NCBI GenBank assembly: GCA_963931865.1
Contig: OZ007516.1
Span: 9,672,464 to 9,736,463 of the forward strand
From: Axinella damicornis
Lineage: Eukaryota > Porifera > Demospongiae > Axinellida > Axinellidae
Length of the DNA stretch: 64,000 nucleotides
Direction of reading: 5' to 3'
Shown here: positions 1-11,574 of the stretch, one piece after another
Numbering within the stretch: the first letter of the stretch is position 1
How the letters are laid out: every line of letters starts with the position of its first letter
Made by a program: the position numbers and the translations under genes
The notes under the pieces: generated by a model
What the model saw: only the letters and a program-made list of their open reading frames with translations
Database searches by the model: none
Told to the model about the DNA's origin: nothing

Positions 1-1
1 C

Positions 2-129
2 GGATCTACTACGTCGACTCGGATGTTATGCGGTTTATCCTCCTTGGGAAAGTTTAGCCTCGGCTTCGCCTCGGCCAAACTTTCCTGCGGAAGAGAAATC
101 GCATAACCTCTGCGTCGACGTAGTAGATC
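2..129. repeat. Foldback hairpin element with GC-rich loop
   Basis: The two ends are inverted copies: GGATCTACTACGTCGAC at the left and its complement at 113-129. Imperfect pairing continues almost to the centre, giving arms of about 60 bp. The loop contains CCTCGGCTTCGCCTCGG, resembling the loop of the hairpin at 25600-25697. There is no coding capacity. It is probably a non-autonomous foldback transposon; the left flank lies at the window edge, so a target duplication cannot be judged. Confidence 0.75.
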
Positions 130-353
130 CTATACTTATGCCCCCAGTTGACCAATGCTTAAAGGCCTAGTGTACAAACAATGAACATTTACATCAGACC
201 AGCTGGTAGCATAATTGCCATGTTACCACAATGGTTTACTATTATTTAGATCAAGCACTTCGTAGTTTGTTAAACAGGGAAAGATCGATCCTCCGAGGGT
301 CTAAACTCTCTCTTTTCCCTCTCGTACAGGTATCACTCCTACATCATCCATAG

Positions 354-476
354 AGCACCGATGGGTACCTGCTAGCCATACGCAAAAGTGACCTGTTCCT
401 CAGACTTTCGTATGAAACGACACCCAAGGAGGCGCCATCTGGTTGCCCGAATGTGTTGATGGGGGTGTCATCTGAG
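354..476 (+). CDS. Candidate internal coding exon, unknown protein
   Basis: An open frame of 41 codons lies between an AG at 352-353 (preceded by a pyrimidine-rich tract and a second AG at 328-329) and a strong donor, GAG|GTAAGTAG. The translation reads STDGYLLAIRKSDLFLRLS, then YETTPKEAPSGCPNVLMG, ending VSSE. It has the composition of folded protein rather than repeat translation. I do not recognise the family. No neighbouring exon could be assigned with confidence; a 29-bp C run and a CAGCTGCTGCTCC minisatellite follow. If the upstream AG were used, the frame would contain a TAG, which is why the second AG was chosen. Confidence 0.4.
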
Positions 477-529
477 GTAAGTAGGTGGTGTATATGCAAA
501 AACTTCTTCCCCCTTTTCTCTCTCTCTCA

Positions 530-558
530 CCCCCCCCCCCCCCCCCCCCCCCCCCCCC
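530..558. repeat. Poly-C tract (29 C)
   Basis: An uninterrupted run of 29 C follows a short TC-rich stretch. The opposite strand is a G tract able to form G-quadruplex structure. The surrounding bases 477-828 hold a 24-bp direct repeat around 598-640 (AATAGTATGGGGGAGGATG) and nothing else I recognise. Confidence 0.9.
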
Positions 559-828
559 TTAGTATTGGAGTATAATAATTTAGAACATACTATGAGGAAT
601 AGTATGGGGGAGGATGCCAGTAATAGTATGGGGGAGGATGTCTTGCTGGGCTCGACTACTTGGTCACTAGTGCATTGCATGTAGGTGTAGTCTGAAGTTC
701 GTGACTGAGAGGCAATAGTTTTCATCGCACTATGTTTTCCACCTGGGTAGGTCTTCCTCAAGGTGAACAACACAATGCAATCATGCATACTTCTTCCTCC
801 TCGTTCGCGTTGCTACTTGATGGCCTCT

Positions 829-990
829 TACAGCTGCTGCTCCCTGATTGCGTCTGCTTCATCTGCTGCTCCCCGATTGCATCCACTTCAGCTGCTGCTC
901 CCCGATTGCGTCTGCTTCAGCTGCTGCTCCCTGATTGCGTCCGCTTCAGCTGCTGCTCCCCAACTTCGTCCGTTTCAGCTGCCCAGCCGA
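829..990. repeat. 30-bp minisatellite, about five copies
   Basis: Units begin CAGCTGCTGCTCC and continue with (C/T)GATTGCGTC(T/C)GCTTC, with a period close to 30 bp. The period is divisible by three, so several frames stay open, which produces spurious ORFs rich in Ser, Cys and Leu. No host gene is implied. Confidence 0.8.
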
Positions 991-1786
991 GGTCTGTAAG
1001 GTTCCAACCCCAGCATGAGCATCTGCAGTGTTCAAGGTTCTGATTAGTACGAAGCTCACGTGTCACTATAGCCTAGTCCAACCCTAGAACATCCCACATT
1101 GGTTACCTCCACACACACACACACCAACACATGGTTAAAATCAACACATAGTTAAAATGTTGATAGTCATGCAGTGTATGAATTACATTGTGTCACAAGA
1201 ATGCGTGGTCAGGAGTCTGACATCATAATTGGGTTCAGCAGCATACAAATCATTTCAGTGTGCTGTTCATGTAGGCACGAAAGATGGAGCATCGATGTTC
1301 TTTGAGCCTGTGTGGATGTCTCATTGTACGCATTGGGACTGCTTTTTGACTAAAATTATGCCTAGAACAATAATATTGCTCAGCCCTAGATGAAGTCCTC
1401 CATGACGTGTGCTAATTGTCCAGCAGAAGGAGTGCACTGGGCTTTTGAGCCTTGAGTCTAGTAAGTTGAGATCTCCACCCAGGGAAAACGCTAGAGCCAT
1501 TAGTTGCGGAAAGGAGAGTTGAAGCACATCTTTGCTAGAGCACTGCGCTTGTAGGAAACGTTAGGAGGAAACTCGTCAGTTAGGAGGAATCTCGTCAGCT
1601 CCTGGTGTAGCAGGAGCACACGTCCAATTCTTCAGTTGGAAGTCATTAACTGTTTACCAACCATAGACATTGGGGGTCGGTCTTTTAATTTTAGAGTATG
1701 TAGCATGGAATGGTTGTGGTTGCCACGTAATCGCATGCTACATGTATGGTTGGTTATCACAGAACATTTACTCTTTGTCTCCTCAG
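991..1786. other. Unassigned stretch
   Basis: I see only a short CA microsatellite near 1091-1106 and a duplicated AACACATGGTTAAAAT-like motif near 1129-1160. No frame has a convincing coding signature. Confidence 0.5.
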
Positions 1787-1858
1787 ATACTGAGTGTGAC
1801 TTTTCACTGTGGGACTGCCACCAGTGCCCCTGCAAGCCCGGCTATAGCTAGTGCTTGA
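1787..1858 (+). CDS. Possible terminal coding exon
   Basis: A pyrimidine-rich acceptor (CTTTGTCTCCTCAG) ends at 1786 and is followed by 23 open codons (ILSVTFHCGTATSAPASP, then AIASA) and a TGA. The downstream 1859-2216 region has no further coding signal. It is too short to assign to a family and could be a chance acceptor-like sequence. Confidence 0.22.
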   Translation: MLSVTFHCGTATSAPASPAIASA

Positions 1859-2533
1859 CCGTGGGTTGGTCCATGTATAATTATAGCACTCTCCTCCTGA
1901 ATATGTGCCGTCCAGGAGAAGACTAGAGTAACCATGTGGGCATGTTCTCTTTGGAACTAGAACTATGAAGATCTAGACGATAGAGCTAGAACTAGAAGAT
2001 AGGTCATCAAACTTAAGACAGGTCATCGGTACTCTCTATATATACTGCAAACTCGGTTTGTTGAGTGAAGTGAATTTGGAATCTGTGTTTCTGTACTCCC
2101 ACAATGTATCAACATGACTATAGTTCTGAAGATGTACAATAATTATTTAAGCCATCTCTAGAAAACAGCCACTTGTATACTATTATAATGGCCTGATTAT
2201 ATAGGAGAATTAAGAGATGAAGTTTGTCAGACATGTAGGAAGCCTTTGTTTGTACCATAGTGCATGTGCATTTGAAAGGCCCCGCCACAGTGGACAAATT
2301 CCATGTACACTAAGCGGTGCCTTTGAAGCCAGGGGACATCCATGTACCGGGATAGGAGGTTCGTATTTGTCCGTTACTTCTTCCGGTAGTATTCGTTGTG
2401 AAGTCGGAGTTATACGATTTCTGTGTGACGAGTCATGTTGGACGGCTTCGAGAACTTAACAGATTTTGGCACCGACTGTTTCAAGATGTGTTGATGAGAA
2501 CGACTTATCCTTGGAGATATGTGTATTTCTGAT
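1859..2533. other. Unassigned stretch
   Basis: AT-rich sequence with repeated AGAACTAGAA/CTAGAACTA words at 1950-2010. The 80-codon open frame at 2217-2459 has no recognisable domain and no splice or promoter context. I consider it chance. Confidence 0.4.
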
Positions 2534-2808
2534 GGTCAAGAAAGAGTCTATAACTATCAAGCCCGTCTTTGTGTGAGAACGCTGTAAAGTCGGGTCTAGC
2601 TTGAAGCACGGTCCCAGATGGTATTTCTGATGGTCAAGAAAGAGTCTATAACTATCAAGCCCGTCTTTGTGTGAGAACGCTGTAAAGTCGGGTCTAGCTT
2701 GAAGCACGGTCCCAGATGGTATTTCTGATGGTCAAGAAAGAGTCTATAACTATCAAGCCCGTCTTTGTGTGAGAACGCTGTAAAGTCGGGTCTAGCTTGA
2801 AGCGTCCC
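2534..2808. repeat. Tandem repeat, ~99-bp unit, three copies
   Basis: Three near-identical units each contain GATGGTCAAGAAAGAGTC, then AACGCTGTAAAGTCGGG and CTAGCTTGAAGC. The third unit lacks a few bases. An inverted, more diverged copy of the same unit lies near 4780-4880 (CGCTTCAAGCTAGACC), so the array forms the outer part of an inverted repeat locus. Confidence 0.85.
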
Positions 2809-3096
2809 AGATGGTCGCGCTGGCCTGTAGTGCAAGGTTATGATTATCGGACCTGCGCCAGATGAAAGCCCCATCTCTGGACTTTCGGAAAATAGCCACA
2901 TCCTGGGGGTGACAACCCCATCAGATTTGGAGCTATGAACCCCCGAAGTCCACCATGTTGATGAATTTGGTTTGCGTGGTCATGCTGCCATGCATATCTC
3001 GAGAACGCTACATGCTATGGACACGAGACTTGGACCACTGGATTCAACAAAGATGGAGGTTTATAAAGATGTATGGAAGTATTGTGACAACCCTAG

Positions 3097-3148
3097 CTAT
3101 TAGTCCCGTGAACCCGTGGGTGTGAGGGTCTGGCACCGAGACTACAAC
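3097..3148. repeat. Diverged copy of the TCTCG/CAGACC hairpin family
   Basis: The right half, GGGTCTGGCACCGAGACTA, matches the family described at 38565-38946 and 50940-50990. The left half (TAGTCCCGTGAACCC) is degenerate. Confidence 0.45.
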
Positions 3149-4959
3149 CCCATCAGCTTTGGAGCTATGAGTCCCTGAAATCATAGATAATGCTGAAATC
3201 AACCATATTTCATGAGTTTGGCTTGTGTGGGTGAATTCGTGTGGCATTATCATCTCAAGAACCCCTCATGCTATGGACATGAGACTTGCACCATTGGATA
3301 CAACCAAGATTGAAGTTTGTTCAGCTTTGGAGCTAGCACGGCTGCACTCAGCACTTTCATGGATGCCCTTTGTTTACCCTGGAACACGACGTATGTCTCC
3401 TGAAGACTTCAAACTATCAACATGGCAGTCTAACGTTATGACATTGCCCCATGGACCGTGGAATTTTATTTTGTGCTTGTGAAAGTGATCATTGTTTGGT
3501 TTTATCCATGCAGACTATACACTGGTACTCACCACTGTTGGTAGTTACCTATGCGTTACCTATGCATTTGAATGTGATAGTGTGTTCAATAACTTTTTTG
3601 GGGCTATCACATCTAGTCGCTCAGTGGTGGATGGTCAGAATCAGATGCTTTGCTGGCTTTGAAAAATTCGGGCGCATACGGGCGCTATCGGGTTGAAAGG
3701 GTTAAGCAACTAGATCCACACGGTCCCACAGCTTGCCTTCCATATTCTACTACTATACTTTGAACTGATCATGACCGTTACAATGAGGGTACTTGTGAAC
3801 GTCCCTCATTCAACAAACCAACAGGTCAAGCAAGTCCATTGGAGACTAAACTTAAAGCCAGCACGTCATGAGCAAACGAGTACATTTGTGAGTTAGCCTG
3901 GTGGTAAAGACTCGCTTCCAATTCAGCGACAGTTTCATAAACCGCATTCTGCCTCCACCAACACTACAGCAACATAATAGAAACCTGCTGATTTTACAAA
4001 CATGATTCCATTTTGTAGATATCACTGTACATATATGCACTGTATAGCAGAATTTGTTGTATCCAGTGGTACAAGTCTCATGTCCATAGGTTGTAAGGTT
4101 GAGGAGATAATTGTGGCCACACAACCACGAAAACAAAATTCATGAAACATGGTTGACTTCAGGGGCTCATAGCTCCAAAGCACTATTTCCACATAATATT
4201 ATGTTTATAAACATCCATCTTTGTTGTATCCATGTCCATAGGTTGTAGGGTTCAGGAGATATGACAACACGAATTCACCCAAATTCACACATAATGGTTG
4301 AGTTCAGGGGCTCATTGCTCCAAATCTGATGTGGTTGTCACAATGCTTCCACATACAAACCTCAGTCTTTGATGGTGCAAATCTCATGTCCATAGCATGT
4401 AGCGTTCTTGGGATACGGCCACACGAATTCACCCATGCAAGCTAAATTCATGAAATCTGGTTGACTTCAGGGGCTCATAACTTCAAAGTTGATGGGGTTG
4501 GCACAATACTTTCACACATCTTCATAAACCTCCGTCTTTGTTGTATCCAGTGGTGCAGGTCCCGTGTCCATAGCATGTAGCGTTCTTGAGATATGGCAGC
4601 ATGAATTCACCCATGCAAACTTGATTGACTTAAGGGGCTCATAGCTCCAAATCTGATGGTTTGTCACCCCATGAGGAGGCTATTTTCTGAAAGTCCAGAG
4701 ATGGGGCTTTCATCCATGGCACAGGTCCAATAATCATAGCACCCTGCGTTCTTGCACTACAGGCGCTTGAATCTGACCATCTTGAGACGCTTCAAGCTAG
4801 ACCAGATTTTACAGCGTTCTCACGCAAACACGGGAGCAGTTTCAACAGCCTTCATAGCTATATAGACTCTTGACCATCAGAATTCACCCCTGGACAAATT
4901 TGCTCATCTGTGTGGGGGGTGTACATAATTGTGTACATGATTACTAGGGCTCGTACTTT

Positions 4960-6240
4960 CATGTGCCACTGGTACAGTGGTAGCAAGGGCAACTCACATT
5001 TTTCGGAATGATGCCGCAGGCCTCCTTGTGGAGATCGTCCTTTAGGTTTGTACACAGGCTCAGGCTAGCTGTCAGGAGGCACCCATAGTAGCTTTCGGCT
5101 TGCTGCAATTAATGCACACGTCTGTGACGTCATAACTGTGTAGGATGTCGGCATGTATTATGTCCCGTACACAAGTACAAAGCAATGGTGGCTAACGGAG
5201 CGTGAGAAATTCTACAGCGAGGCTACGGTGACCAGAAGTTCTCTAAGGTGCGATTCATTTACATCATTTTACGCCCAAATTCCCCCCCTCCCCCCCCTTT
5301 ATTAGCCTAGCGCCTTGCAAGGAGGATATATAGTTATGTCATGTGGGGTACTTGAACGCTGATCACTACAGTAAATTATCCTTTAGTGGGTGTGACGAGA
5401 GGCTGGCCCGCGAGACTAAGACGCAAGTGCAAGAAGGATGGAGCAACCCTACCACCATGCTGGAAGCTAAGGTTCCTCCTCACATCCGTCCAGTGACAGT
5501 CTCTGAATTGGATGGCTCAGAAATCTGACCCTTCTGATGGCCCTCAAGCTACAAGGGGTGGTCATGCCAATAAGCACCGTACTTAGAGCTGCGACCCCGT
5601 GTACGGTGGATGTAGGTGTGGCTTACCATATTACTCCGTATACTACCAAAAAGTCACGCTGTCACGGTGGATTTTTGCGACAGTCACAGGGTCACCGGCA
5701 GTTTAGCAGCGCTGTTACGCGGTCATTGGCAGCTTTTGGATGGTCACAGATTGTGACCCCGGTCGCGACTCTAAGTACGACACATATTGGAGCGACTACC
5801 CCTAGAGCTATCTCAGATTGCGATGTTTAATGTGCTATGAGAGCTCCGTTTTCCATGACTCCTATTGTAGGTCTAAGATATCATAGTTCAGGGTGTGTGT
5901 TCTGCATTAGCAGTCATATCTGCTATTCGCACGTCCTTGTACATTTTATTTGTAGCTTTGTCATAGAAAAAAAAAACGGAATTTGAGCTTAATGTCCGTT
6001 ACAGTTGCAAGCGATCAGCACAACCAACATGCAACGCCTGACTTGTGAATTACCGATGTCGTAGTACAGCAGTGCAGACTCTGCAGTTGTGTTACTTCCT
6101 TGTGACATTTTATATGACGTCACATTTTAAATTCGTCAGTGCAATGGAAACCTGTCTATAGTGACCAGACGTTCTTTCCCCTTCCCTCCGCGCGATTGAA
6201 TGTCTTGCCTGCAAGAATAGTCACCTGAGGTTCAGTTTCT
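4960..6240. repeat. Dispersed ~1.1-kb segment, copy 1
   Basis: Collinear blocks recur at 11310-12260: CTCCTTGTGGA(G/T) with TCGTCCTT, then TGTGACGTCATAACT, then CTCTAAGGTGCGATT(C/T)ATTTACAT, a TIR element with GAGCTGCGACC, and finally ATAGTGACCAGA with GTCTTGCCTG(C/T). Both copies therefore share the same order of parts and the same nested TIR element. No open frame spans this copy. It contains an AT-rich stretch and a short A run near 5969. Confidence 0.7.
5577..5781. mobile_element. TIR element (MITE-like) inside dispersed segment, copy 1
   Basis: The left end GTACTTAGAGCTGCGACC is mirrored by GGTCGCGACTCTAAGTAC at the right (about 18 bp, two mismatches). The interior is rich in GTCAC/GTGAC motifs and has no transposase. 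The position corresponds to the related element at 11795-12063. Confidence 0.65.
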
Positions 6241-6249
6241 TTCTCGTCA

Positions 6250-6900
6250 GGGTCTCCTGGAACTTGCAAGGGAACTCAATCTCTTCCGTTTCCAGGAAAC
6301 TTGCAAGGAACTCAATCTCTTCCGTTTCCAGGAAAACCCTGGGTAAAGCTTGTAAAGCTATGTTCAAGAAGGAGATCTCCAAGAATTGGGATGACAATCT
6401 GCACAAGCTATCTGTCCAAAGCAAGTTCCTAAATGCCTGTGACCTGGAGAAATCCAACGGGGTCTGGGCACGAATCCTTGACGGCTTACCTGCGAAACAA
6501 CTGTCCTTCAGCTAGCTCTGATACTCTTCCCACTCCTCAATCAAAGAAGGTGGAGAAGGAGGGTTGATGCAGCCTGTGATCTATGCAAGTCTAGTTCTCC
6601 TACTGTCTTGCACATTCTAAAGTTCTGTCCCATTGCACTGAACCAACAACGCTTCACCTGGAGGCATGACAGTGTTATTTTGCTCATCCCTTAGATCCTT
6701 CCTGGGGGAAGGTGAAGCCCTTTATGTGGACCTTCCTGGGAAACGGGCTTCAGAATCTCCTCAGGCCACTGTCTGCCACAAAGCCATAATATGATATTCA
6801 GAAAATCTTTCCATCTGTTGCTCGTTCCACTATTTGTGCCATGTTTGATGCAGCAGCTAAGATTGCTATTTCTACCTCGTTCGCAATATTCCTGGCTCGC
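6250..6900 (+). mobile_element. Degenerate non-LTR retrotransposon 3' end
   Basis: Frame fragments at 6264-6515 and 6519-6694 read toward a zinc-knuckle tail. The second includes CDLC, then HILKFC, giving C-x2-C-x8-H-x4-C, followed by RFTWRHDSVI. This spacing matches the CCHC knuckle that precedes the restriction-like endonuclease in R2/NeSL-type LINEs. Downstream, out of frame, LYVDLPGKRASESPQAT resembles the next conserved block of these proteins. A 29-bp direct duplication around AACTCAATCTCTTCCG (6273-6333) and frameshifts show the copy is dead. The reverse transcriptase proper is absent, so this is a 5'-truncated copy. The stretch 6900-7140 may be its 3' tail. Confidence 0.65.
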
Positions 6901-7328
6901 AAAAATCTATGCTGGCCATCAGAAAGACCACTTTTCACTTGACTGCATGCTCTATGTGCAACTTGTTTAATAATATACCCTTGCCAAGCCCTTTATCAAC
7001 CAGAATCTGGAACCTTAGTTGTGACCTAGGGTCCCTTTTTTGTCTCACGCTTGCTTTATTTCATTTTCTTTAAAATGTCCTGCTTTTGACACTGATGAGT
7101 TGGTTTTGCCCCCCTTAATAAAATCTAACATCAGGCCCAGTACCCTTACAGTGATGTTGTATGTATCATGACTATATACATGCAAGAAGTTACGCATTTC
7201 ATGTACTCAAAAAAAGTACACAAACTAGAGGTAAAATTTTTGTTATCCCCAGCCAAACTTAATTTTAGTGATGGCCTGTCGCAGTCGGAATTATTCAACC
7301 TCTCGGAAAAGCTGGGAAACAAGGAGAA

Positions 7329-7413
7329 TACCATTAACCAGCCTCAGTCCCATCCCATCCCTAAATTCTACATTTTTCAATGGGATGGGGAGTGAGCCTG
7401 GTTAATGGCATGT
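7329..7413. repeat. Small hairpin element
   Basis: CCATTAACCAGCCTCAGTCCC is mirrored by GTGAGCCTGGTTAATGG (arms about 28 bp, spacer about 30). The AGCCTCAGTCCCA core recurs near 32193 and resembles the AGCCTCGTTCCCAGG hairpin family. Confidence 0.7.
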
Positions 7414-9160
7414 TGTGCAGCCATAATAGTTATGCTGTGAAATAGCCTTGTGTGTCAGCATGACCATGGACCAGCATATGAATATTTGTATACCCCCCAC
7501 TTAAAATTCCAGAACTATGGGCGTTGCACAAAGGCTCACTTCCCCCTCTCATAGATTAAAATTTGAAACTGGATTGGGGCGAACATGAGCGACTTCTCTT
7601 TGGTCATCACCATTCCATAATTTGTACAGTACAGTATGCCTTGCCCTGCTCCCCCACAACCAGTTTTGTGCAGCGCTCATCCTCCTGTGGTCATAACTCT
7701 CAAGAGTAGTTACCTCTCATCCTCGTCATTCAAGCCAGCTGCAGGCAGAGCTGTAACAGCTGTCCATCCTGAAGCATGAAGTTACTATACGTGCTGTGTG
7801 TGCCTTGATCCAAAAATGTAGAACCTGGTCAATTAACTTAATCCTGTTATGCTGGATTATGATTGATGCTTCCTGCATCAGTAACTCCTCCCTGTACCCC
7901 ACCCCACGCACACACACACACACAGCCCTTCCCCATGTTGGTTGTGATGAGCTGGTCTCCTCATGCATTTCCCTGCAGTTAGTCTTCCCAAGTCCTGCTC
8001 TGAAAAGACTATGCTTCTGCGCCAAGTGCATGGCTGCCAACTAAGAACATAGCTTGGAAGTTGGGAGATATCTCAACCACCAAAATGACTGCATGCATCT
8101 GTCTGTGTGCACAACTGCTGTATGTACTGACATAATTATTGTACAGTTAACATCGTTTTGAGTGAAAATTTACAGTCACATGCATGCATCTAGCTGTTCC
8201 ACATTGAGCTTACCATCATGTATACAAATTTTGATGTGCGAACATTGGTATGGATTGTACGTCTATCACTTGTATGGCATTCTTTGAGCTGTATGGGGCG
8301 AGCCTCGGTGATCCCTACTCGTACTGTAATAATAGCATAAGCTGAAACTGTCCCATACAGTAACACCTGTGGAATTCAGTAGATAACACAAGCTATAGAT
8401 GATGCTGAAATAATTACAGCCTCATTCTCAGGCTCCTCCCAAGCTTTTGTCACATGCAACAAAATGCTGGGGAGGAGCCTGGGAACGAGGCTAGCTGAAA
8501 ATGTACGTGACAAAAATTGATAGACAAAGTAACATGACAGTCATAGGAGCTCCAACCCTCCCTCCCGACAGTCCCCCATCCCTCCGTAATTGTCCCATGG
8601 CCTCCTGATGGTCTCCCATCACTTCTGATGGTCCCTTCTGATGGTCCACCCCTATGCATACTAGTTATTTTTTTGTCGCCAAAAATAAAGCCATGTGATC
8701 CGACCTGGACTAATATCAGCTCCAGCAGCTAATGGAGAACAAGAGTGCGTGATGACATCATTGTTTGTTCACGGCGGAGGAGGAAGAGCGTGTGACTGGC
8801 AAAAATTTGAAACAGACGAAATCTCTGGCATAATTATACTAAAAATAGAACATGTGAGCTCAACACGTTGGCTTCATCACGGATCCAGATATCACGCCAC
8901 GGTACTCGTAGTCAAGTTGCTAGCTAGCTGTAAATGGAAGCGCTCAGAGCTCATCTTGCGATGTCTTCTCGACACAAAGTGATTCGTTCTGTGTTGCTAC
9001 CCGAGCCTGAAAATTGAAGATGGGGAGAAAATGGTGGATGATTGTTTGTTCCAAGAAGTACTTCGAAGTTGAAGGGGGTGGTATTGGCCCAGTTCTGATT
9101 GTCCTCTGGCTCGAGATTGACCATTTCACGTTGAAGGTCTTGGTACGAGGCTAGTGCAAG
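7414..9160. other. Unassigned stretch with short CA repeat
   Basis: It contains a CA repeat at 7908-7924 and runs of GATGGTC(T/C)C near 8560-8650. The minus-strand open frame at 8951-9175 (61-74 codons) has protein-like composition but no domain I recognise, and it runs into the satellite. No gene is called. Confidence 0.4.
8418..8492. repeat. TCTCG/CAGACC-type hairpin (AGCCTC variant)
   Basis: AGCCTCATTCTCAGGCTCC pairs with GGAGCCTGGGAACGAGGCT. Left flank GCTGAAATAATTAC and right flank GCTGAAAATGTAC are similar and may be an aged target duplication. Confidence 0.65.
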
Positions 9161-9164
9161 GTGT

Positions 9165-9657
9165 ACCAACAGCACAGCAAGAACACAGTAGCACTGATGA
9201 TAAGGGCTAGTTACAAAATCTTGGGCACATCAGGTGGTGCACCAACAGCACAGCAAGAACACAGTAGCACTGATGATAAGGGGGAGTGGCCCTAGTTACG
9301 AAATCTTGGGCACATCAGGTAGTGCACCAACAGCACAACAAGAACACAGTAGCACTGATGACAGGGGGGAGTGGCCCTAGTTACGAAATCTTGGGCACAT
9401 CAGGTGGTGCACCAACAGCACAGCAAGAACACAGTAGCACTGATGATAAGGGGGAGTGGCCCTAGTTACGAAATCTTGGGCACATCAGGTAGTGCACCAA
9501 CAGCACAACAAGAACACTGCAGCACTGATGATAAGGGGGAGTGGCCCTAGTTACGAAATCTTGGGCACATCAGGTGGTGCACCAACAGCACAAGAAGAAC
9601 ACAGTAGCACTGACGATAAGGGGGAGTGGCCTTAGTTACGAAATCTTGGGCACATCA
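9165..9657. repeat. 85-bp satellite array
   Basis: Six units start ACCAACAGCAC at 9165, 9241, 9326, 9411, 9496 and 9581 (periods 76 then 85). Each carries AGAACAC(A/T)G(T/C)AGCACTGA, GGGGGAGTGGCC and TTACGAAATCTTGGGCACA. Alternate units differ in the same way (AGGTGGTGC versus AGGTAGTGC), suggesting a dimeric higher-order unit. The array is interrupted at 9658 by a MITE and resumes at 10009-10052. Confidence 0.9.
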
Positions 9658-9658
9658 G

Positions 9659-10008
9659 CAGAGGTCGAAATAAGTGTATGTTGAGTGGTCAAATGTCCTA
9701 GCACTTTGGATTTTGATTGGTCATTTACAAAATATGCTACGTCATGCCCATCACCTCAAAGAGCATGAAAGTGTGTTCTCCAAACTGGGGAAAAAAGAAT
9801 TTGGTTGACTAGAACTCATGCATAAAGAAAGAGAGAAAAAGAAATTGGCTGATTCGAACCAGGTACATCTACTGTCATATGGGTCATGCACTTAGGTGAT
9901 TGTATTCATGCATGTTGATTGGCCACGCCTACTGCATTAGTGTGCAGTCATTAATTTTTAGCTAAATGTACGAAATTGACCGATGACCGCATGTTATTTC
10001 GACCTCTG
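9659..10008. mobile_element. 350-bp MITE inserted in the satellite, 6-bp TSD
   Basis: The element begins CAGAGGTCGAAATAA and ends with its exact complement, TTATTTCGACCTCTG. The uninterrupted satellite unit reads CACATCAGGTAGTGC. Here CATCAG stands on both sides (9653-9658 and 10009-10014), so the insertion duplicated CATCAG and nothing was lost. CAG..CTG ends suggest an hAT-like superfamily, but a 6-bp duplication is shorter than the usual 8. No transposase is present. Inside, GATTCGAACCAGGTAC resembles a reversed tRNA B box. Confidence 0.88.
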
Positions 10009-10052
10009 CATCAGGTAGTGCACCAACAGCACAACAAGAACACTGTACTGAA

Positions 10053-11309
10053 ACCATCCACTGGTTAGTACCTTCAGTCACTTGTGTGGCCCACAGCAAG
10101 CTCGGTTTCAGTGTGGGTCGCTGGTGCTTCCGATGAATATAATCACAGATGGAACAGTTCTCTGCAAACTCAGAAGAAAACAGCAGATTAATGGCATGAA
10201 TGGTGGCCAGCTCAAATTTAAGTAAGGAGGTCATTGCATGCTGCAGAATCATAACAAGTGTTCATATTGTCATCAATCCAAAACAGATTATCTTGGTGTG
10301 ATGACAACGGAAAAACGTTGCAACTGACTGCACTGACAGTTATATGCAACTGTTGTAAGATTCTTCTGATAGTGTGTTTGTGATGATGAAGTGCCCCATG
10401 AATGCCCAGTGGCCATCCAGTGGTACTGGATAATTAATGTTGGGGTGGTCCAGTAGACTGAGGAAGTCAACCTGAAGTCAGATGAAGTGCAGCTAGGTTA
10501 TAGGCACTCTTTGGTGCAATCAATAAGACTCACACGTACACTACAAAACATCCTTTAGCTCATAGCCAATACAACTTAGCTGAGGTGCAAGTCTATAGCT
10601 GTGACTATAAGCTGGTGGATACTGTCAGGAGAGGTTAAGACCTGGGCCATGGATCACCGGCTACCAGGAGTGCAGTTTCCAATAGACGCTCTGACAGTGA
10701 GTATGTCTGGGGCCCGGTTGACTGCCATGCATTCTTATGCTGTACTGTATAGAGCGGTTGCAATTACGTCACAAAACCACATGACTGAGTACTTCCGTAT
10801 GGCAAAAGAACGTGGAGTTCAATGGCATCTAAACGGAAACTACTGACTCACTTGTATTCCTGGTCTCGTAGCTGCTCGATCTAATTGGCATGGTAACTGC
10901 GCTACAGTGACAGTTGACACAGTAGTACTTCGTAAGTTCCATGCTGCTTGCGTTTCTAAAAGTAGAAATTACTACTTTTTACAGTCTTATGAGAGAAACG
11001 GAGTATAACCGAGGGCGTTTCGGTTGTTTTACGGCCGGTGACGTCAATTGCAATCACTCTATTGCCCACCTGGACTTGGTATCATGGATACATGTTCCTG
11101 CGATCCATGCATGATTTCTGCATGATTCTCGCATGATTCTTGCATGAAATGCAGTAGTATTTGAAAGCCAGTCAAATTTCCGTGCTTCAAGCAAGAACCA
11201 GGCATGCAAGAACCATGCATGCCACGCATGGTTCATGCATGGTTCATGCATGTTTCATGAATGAAAAGCGTCCGAAATTCTAACATGTTTCATGTGGCAA
11301 ACTCACTTT
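10053..11309. other. Unassigned stretch
   Basis: No convincing gene. The 81-codon frame at 10601-10846 includes LPGVQFPIDALT before a GTGAGT-like donor, but its core (CTACCAGGAGTGCAGTTTCC) recurs near 31770 and so looks repetitive. Bases 11095-11265 are a degenerate array of GCATGATT/CATGCATG words. Confidence 0.4.
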
Positions 11310-11478
11310 TTCACCTCAGGTCTCCTTGTGGATGTCGTCCTTCAGGCCAGGTTGACAGTGTCAGGCTTGCAAGATAGTAGCTTTAGCCCAATCACACTTC
11401 CGTGACGTCATAACTATGCTGACAAGTGTTGCCCTGAGGTCACCTTGATCAATTGATCGCTTGATCATCGCCTCTTGC

Positions 11479-11574
11479 TATGGCGGCCATCGGAACAGCT
11501 CGGAGAACTTTGACGTTGCAAGCCAAACGCGAGGCAACGGCGACCAGAAGTACACCTGGGTTGTCTACCTCTAA
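11479..11574 (+). CDS. Possible first coding exon within dispersed segment
   Basis: An ATG opens 32 codons (MAAIGTARRTLTLQ, then AKREATATRSTPGLSTSK) ending at AAG|GTGCGA, a plausible donor. A CRE-like TGACGTCA lies 70-80 bp upstream. In the other copy (near 5191) the matching ATG frame stops after six codons, while the CTCTAAG|GTGCGATT junction is conserved. It may be the 5' exon of a transposon protein or of a captured host gene. There is no family match. Confidence 0.28.
   Translation, partial: YGGHRNSSENFDVASQTRGNGDQKYTWVVYL

Larger units (their letters stand above)
2534..4890. repeat. Inverted repeat locus of ~180-bp units
   Basis: The motif CATCAGATTTGGAGCTATGA, followed by CATGCTATGGACA(C/T)GAGACTTG and AACAAAGATGGAGGTTTATA, occurs twice on the plus strand (about 2908-3093 and 3147-3320). 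It recurs about four times on the minus strand (about 3990-4670). With the 99-bp array at the left end and its inverted relative at 4780-4880, the locus is a large imperfect palindrome centred near 3.6 kb. The central 3320-3990 bases show no assigned feature. Confidence 0.7.

Noticed and set aside
9165..9657. CRISPR-like array
   Set aside because: Units are contiguous with no unique spacers, and the sequence is eukaryotic; this is a satellite. The same holds for the 55-bp arrays at 60203-62572.
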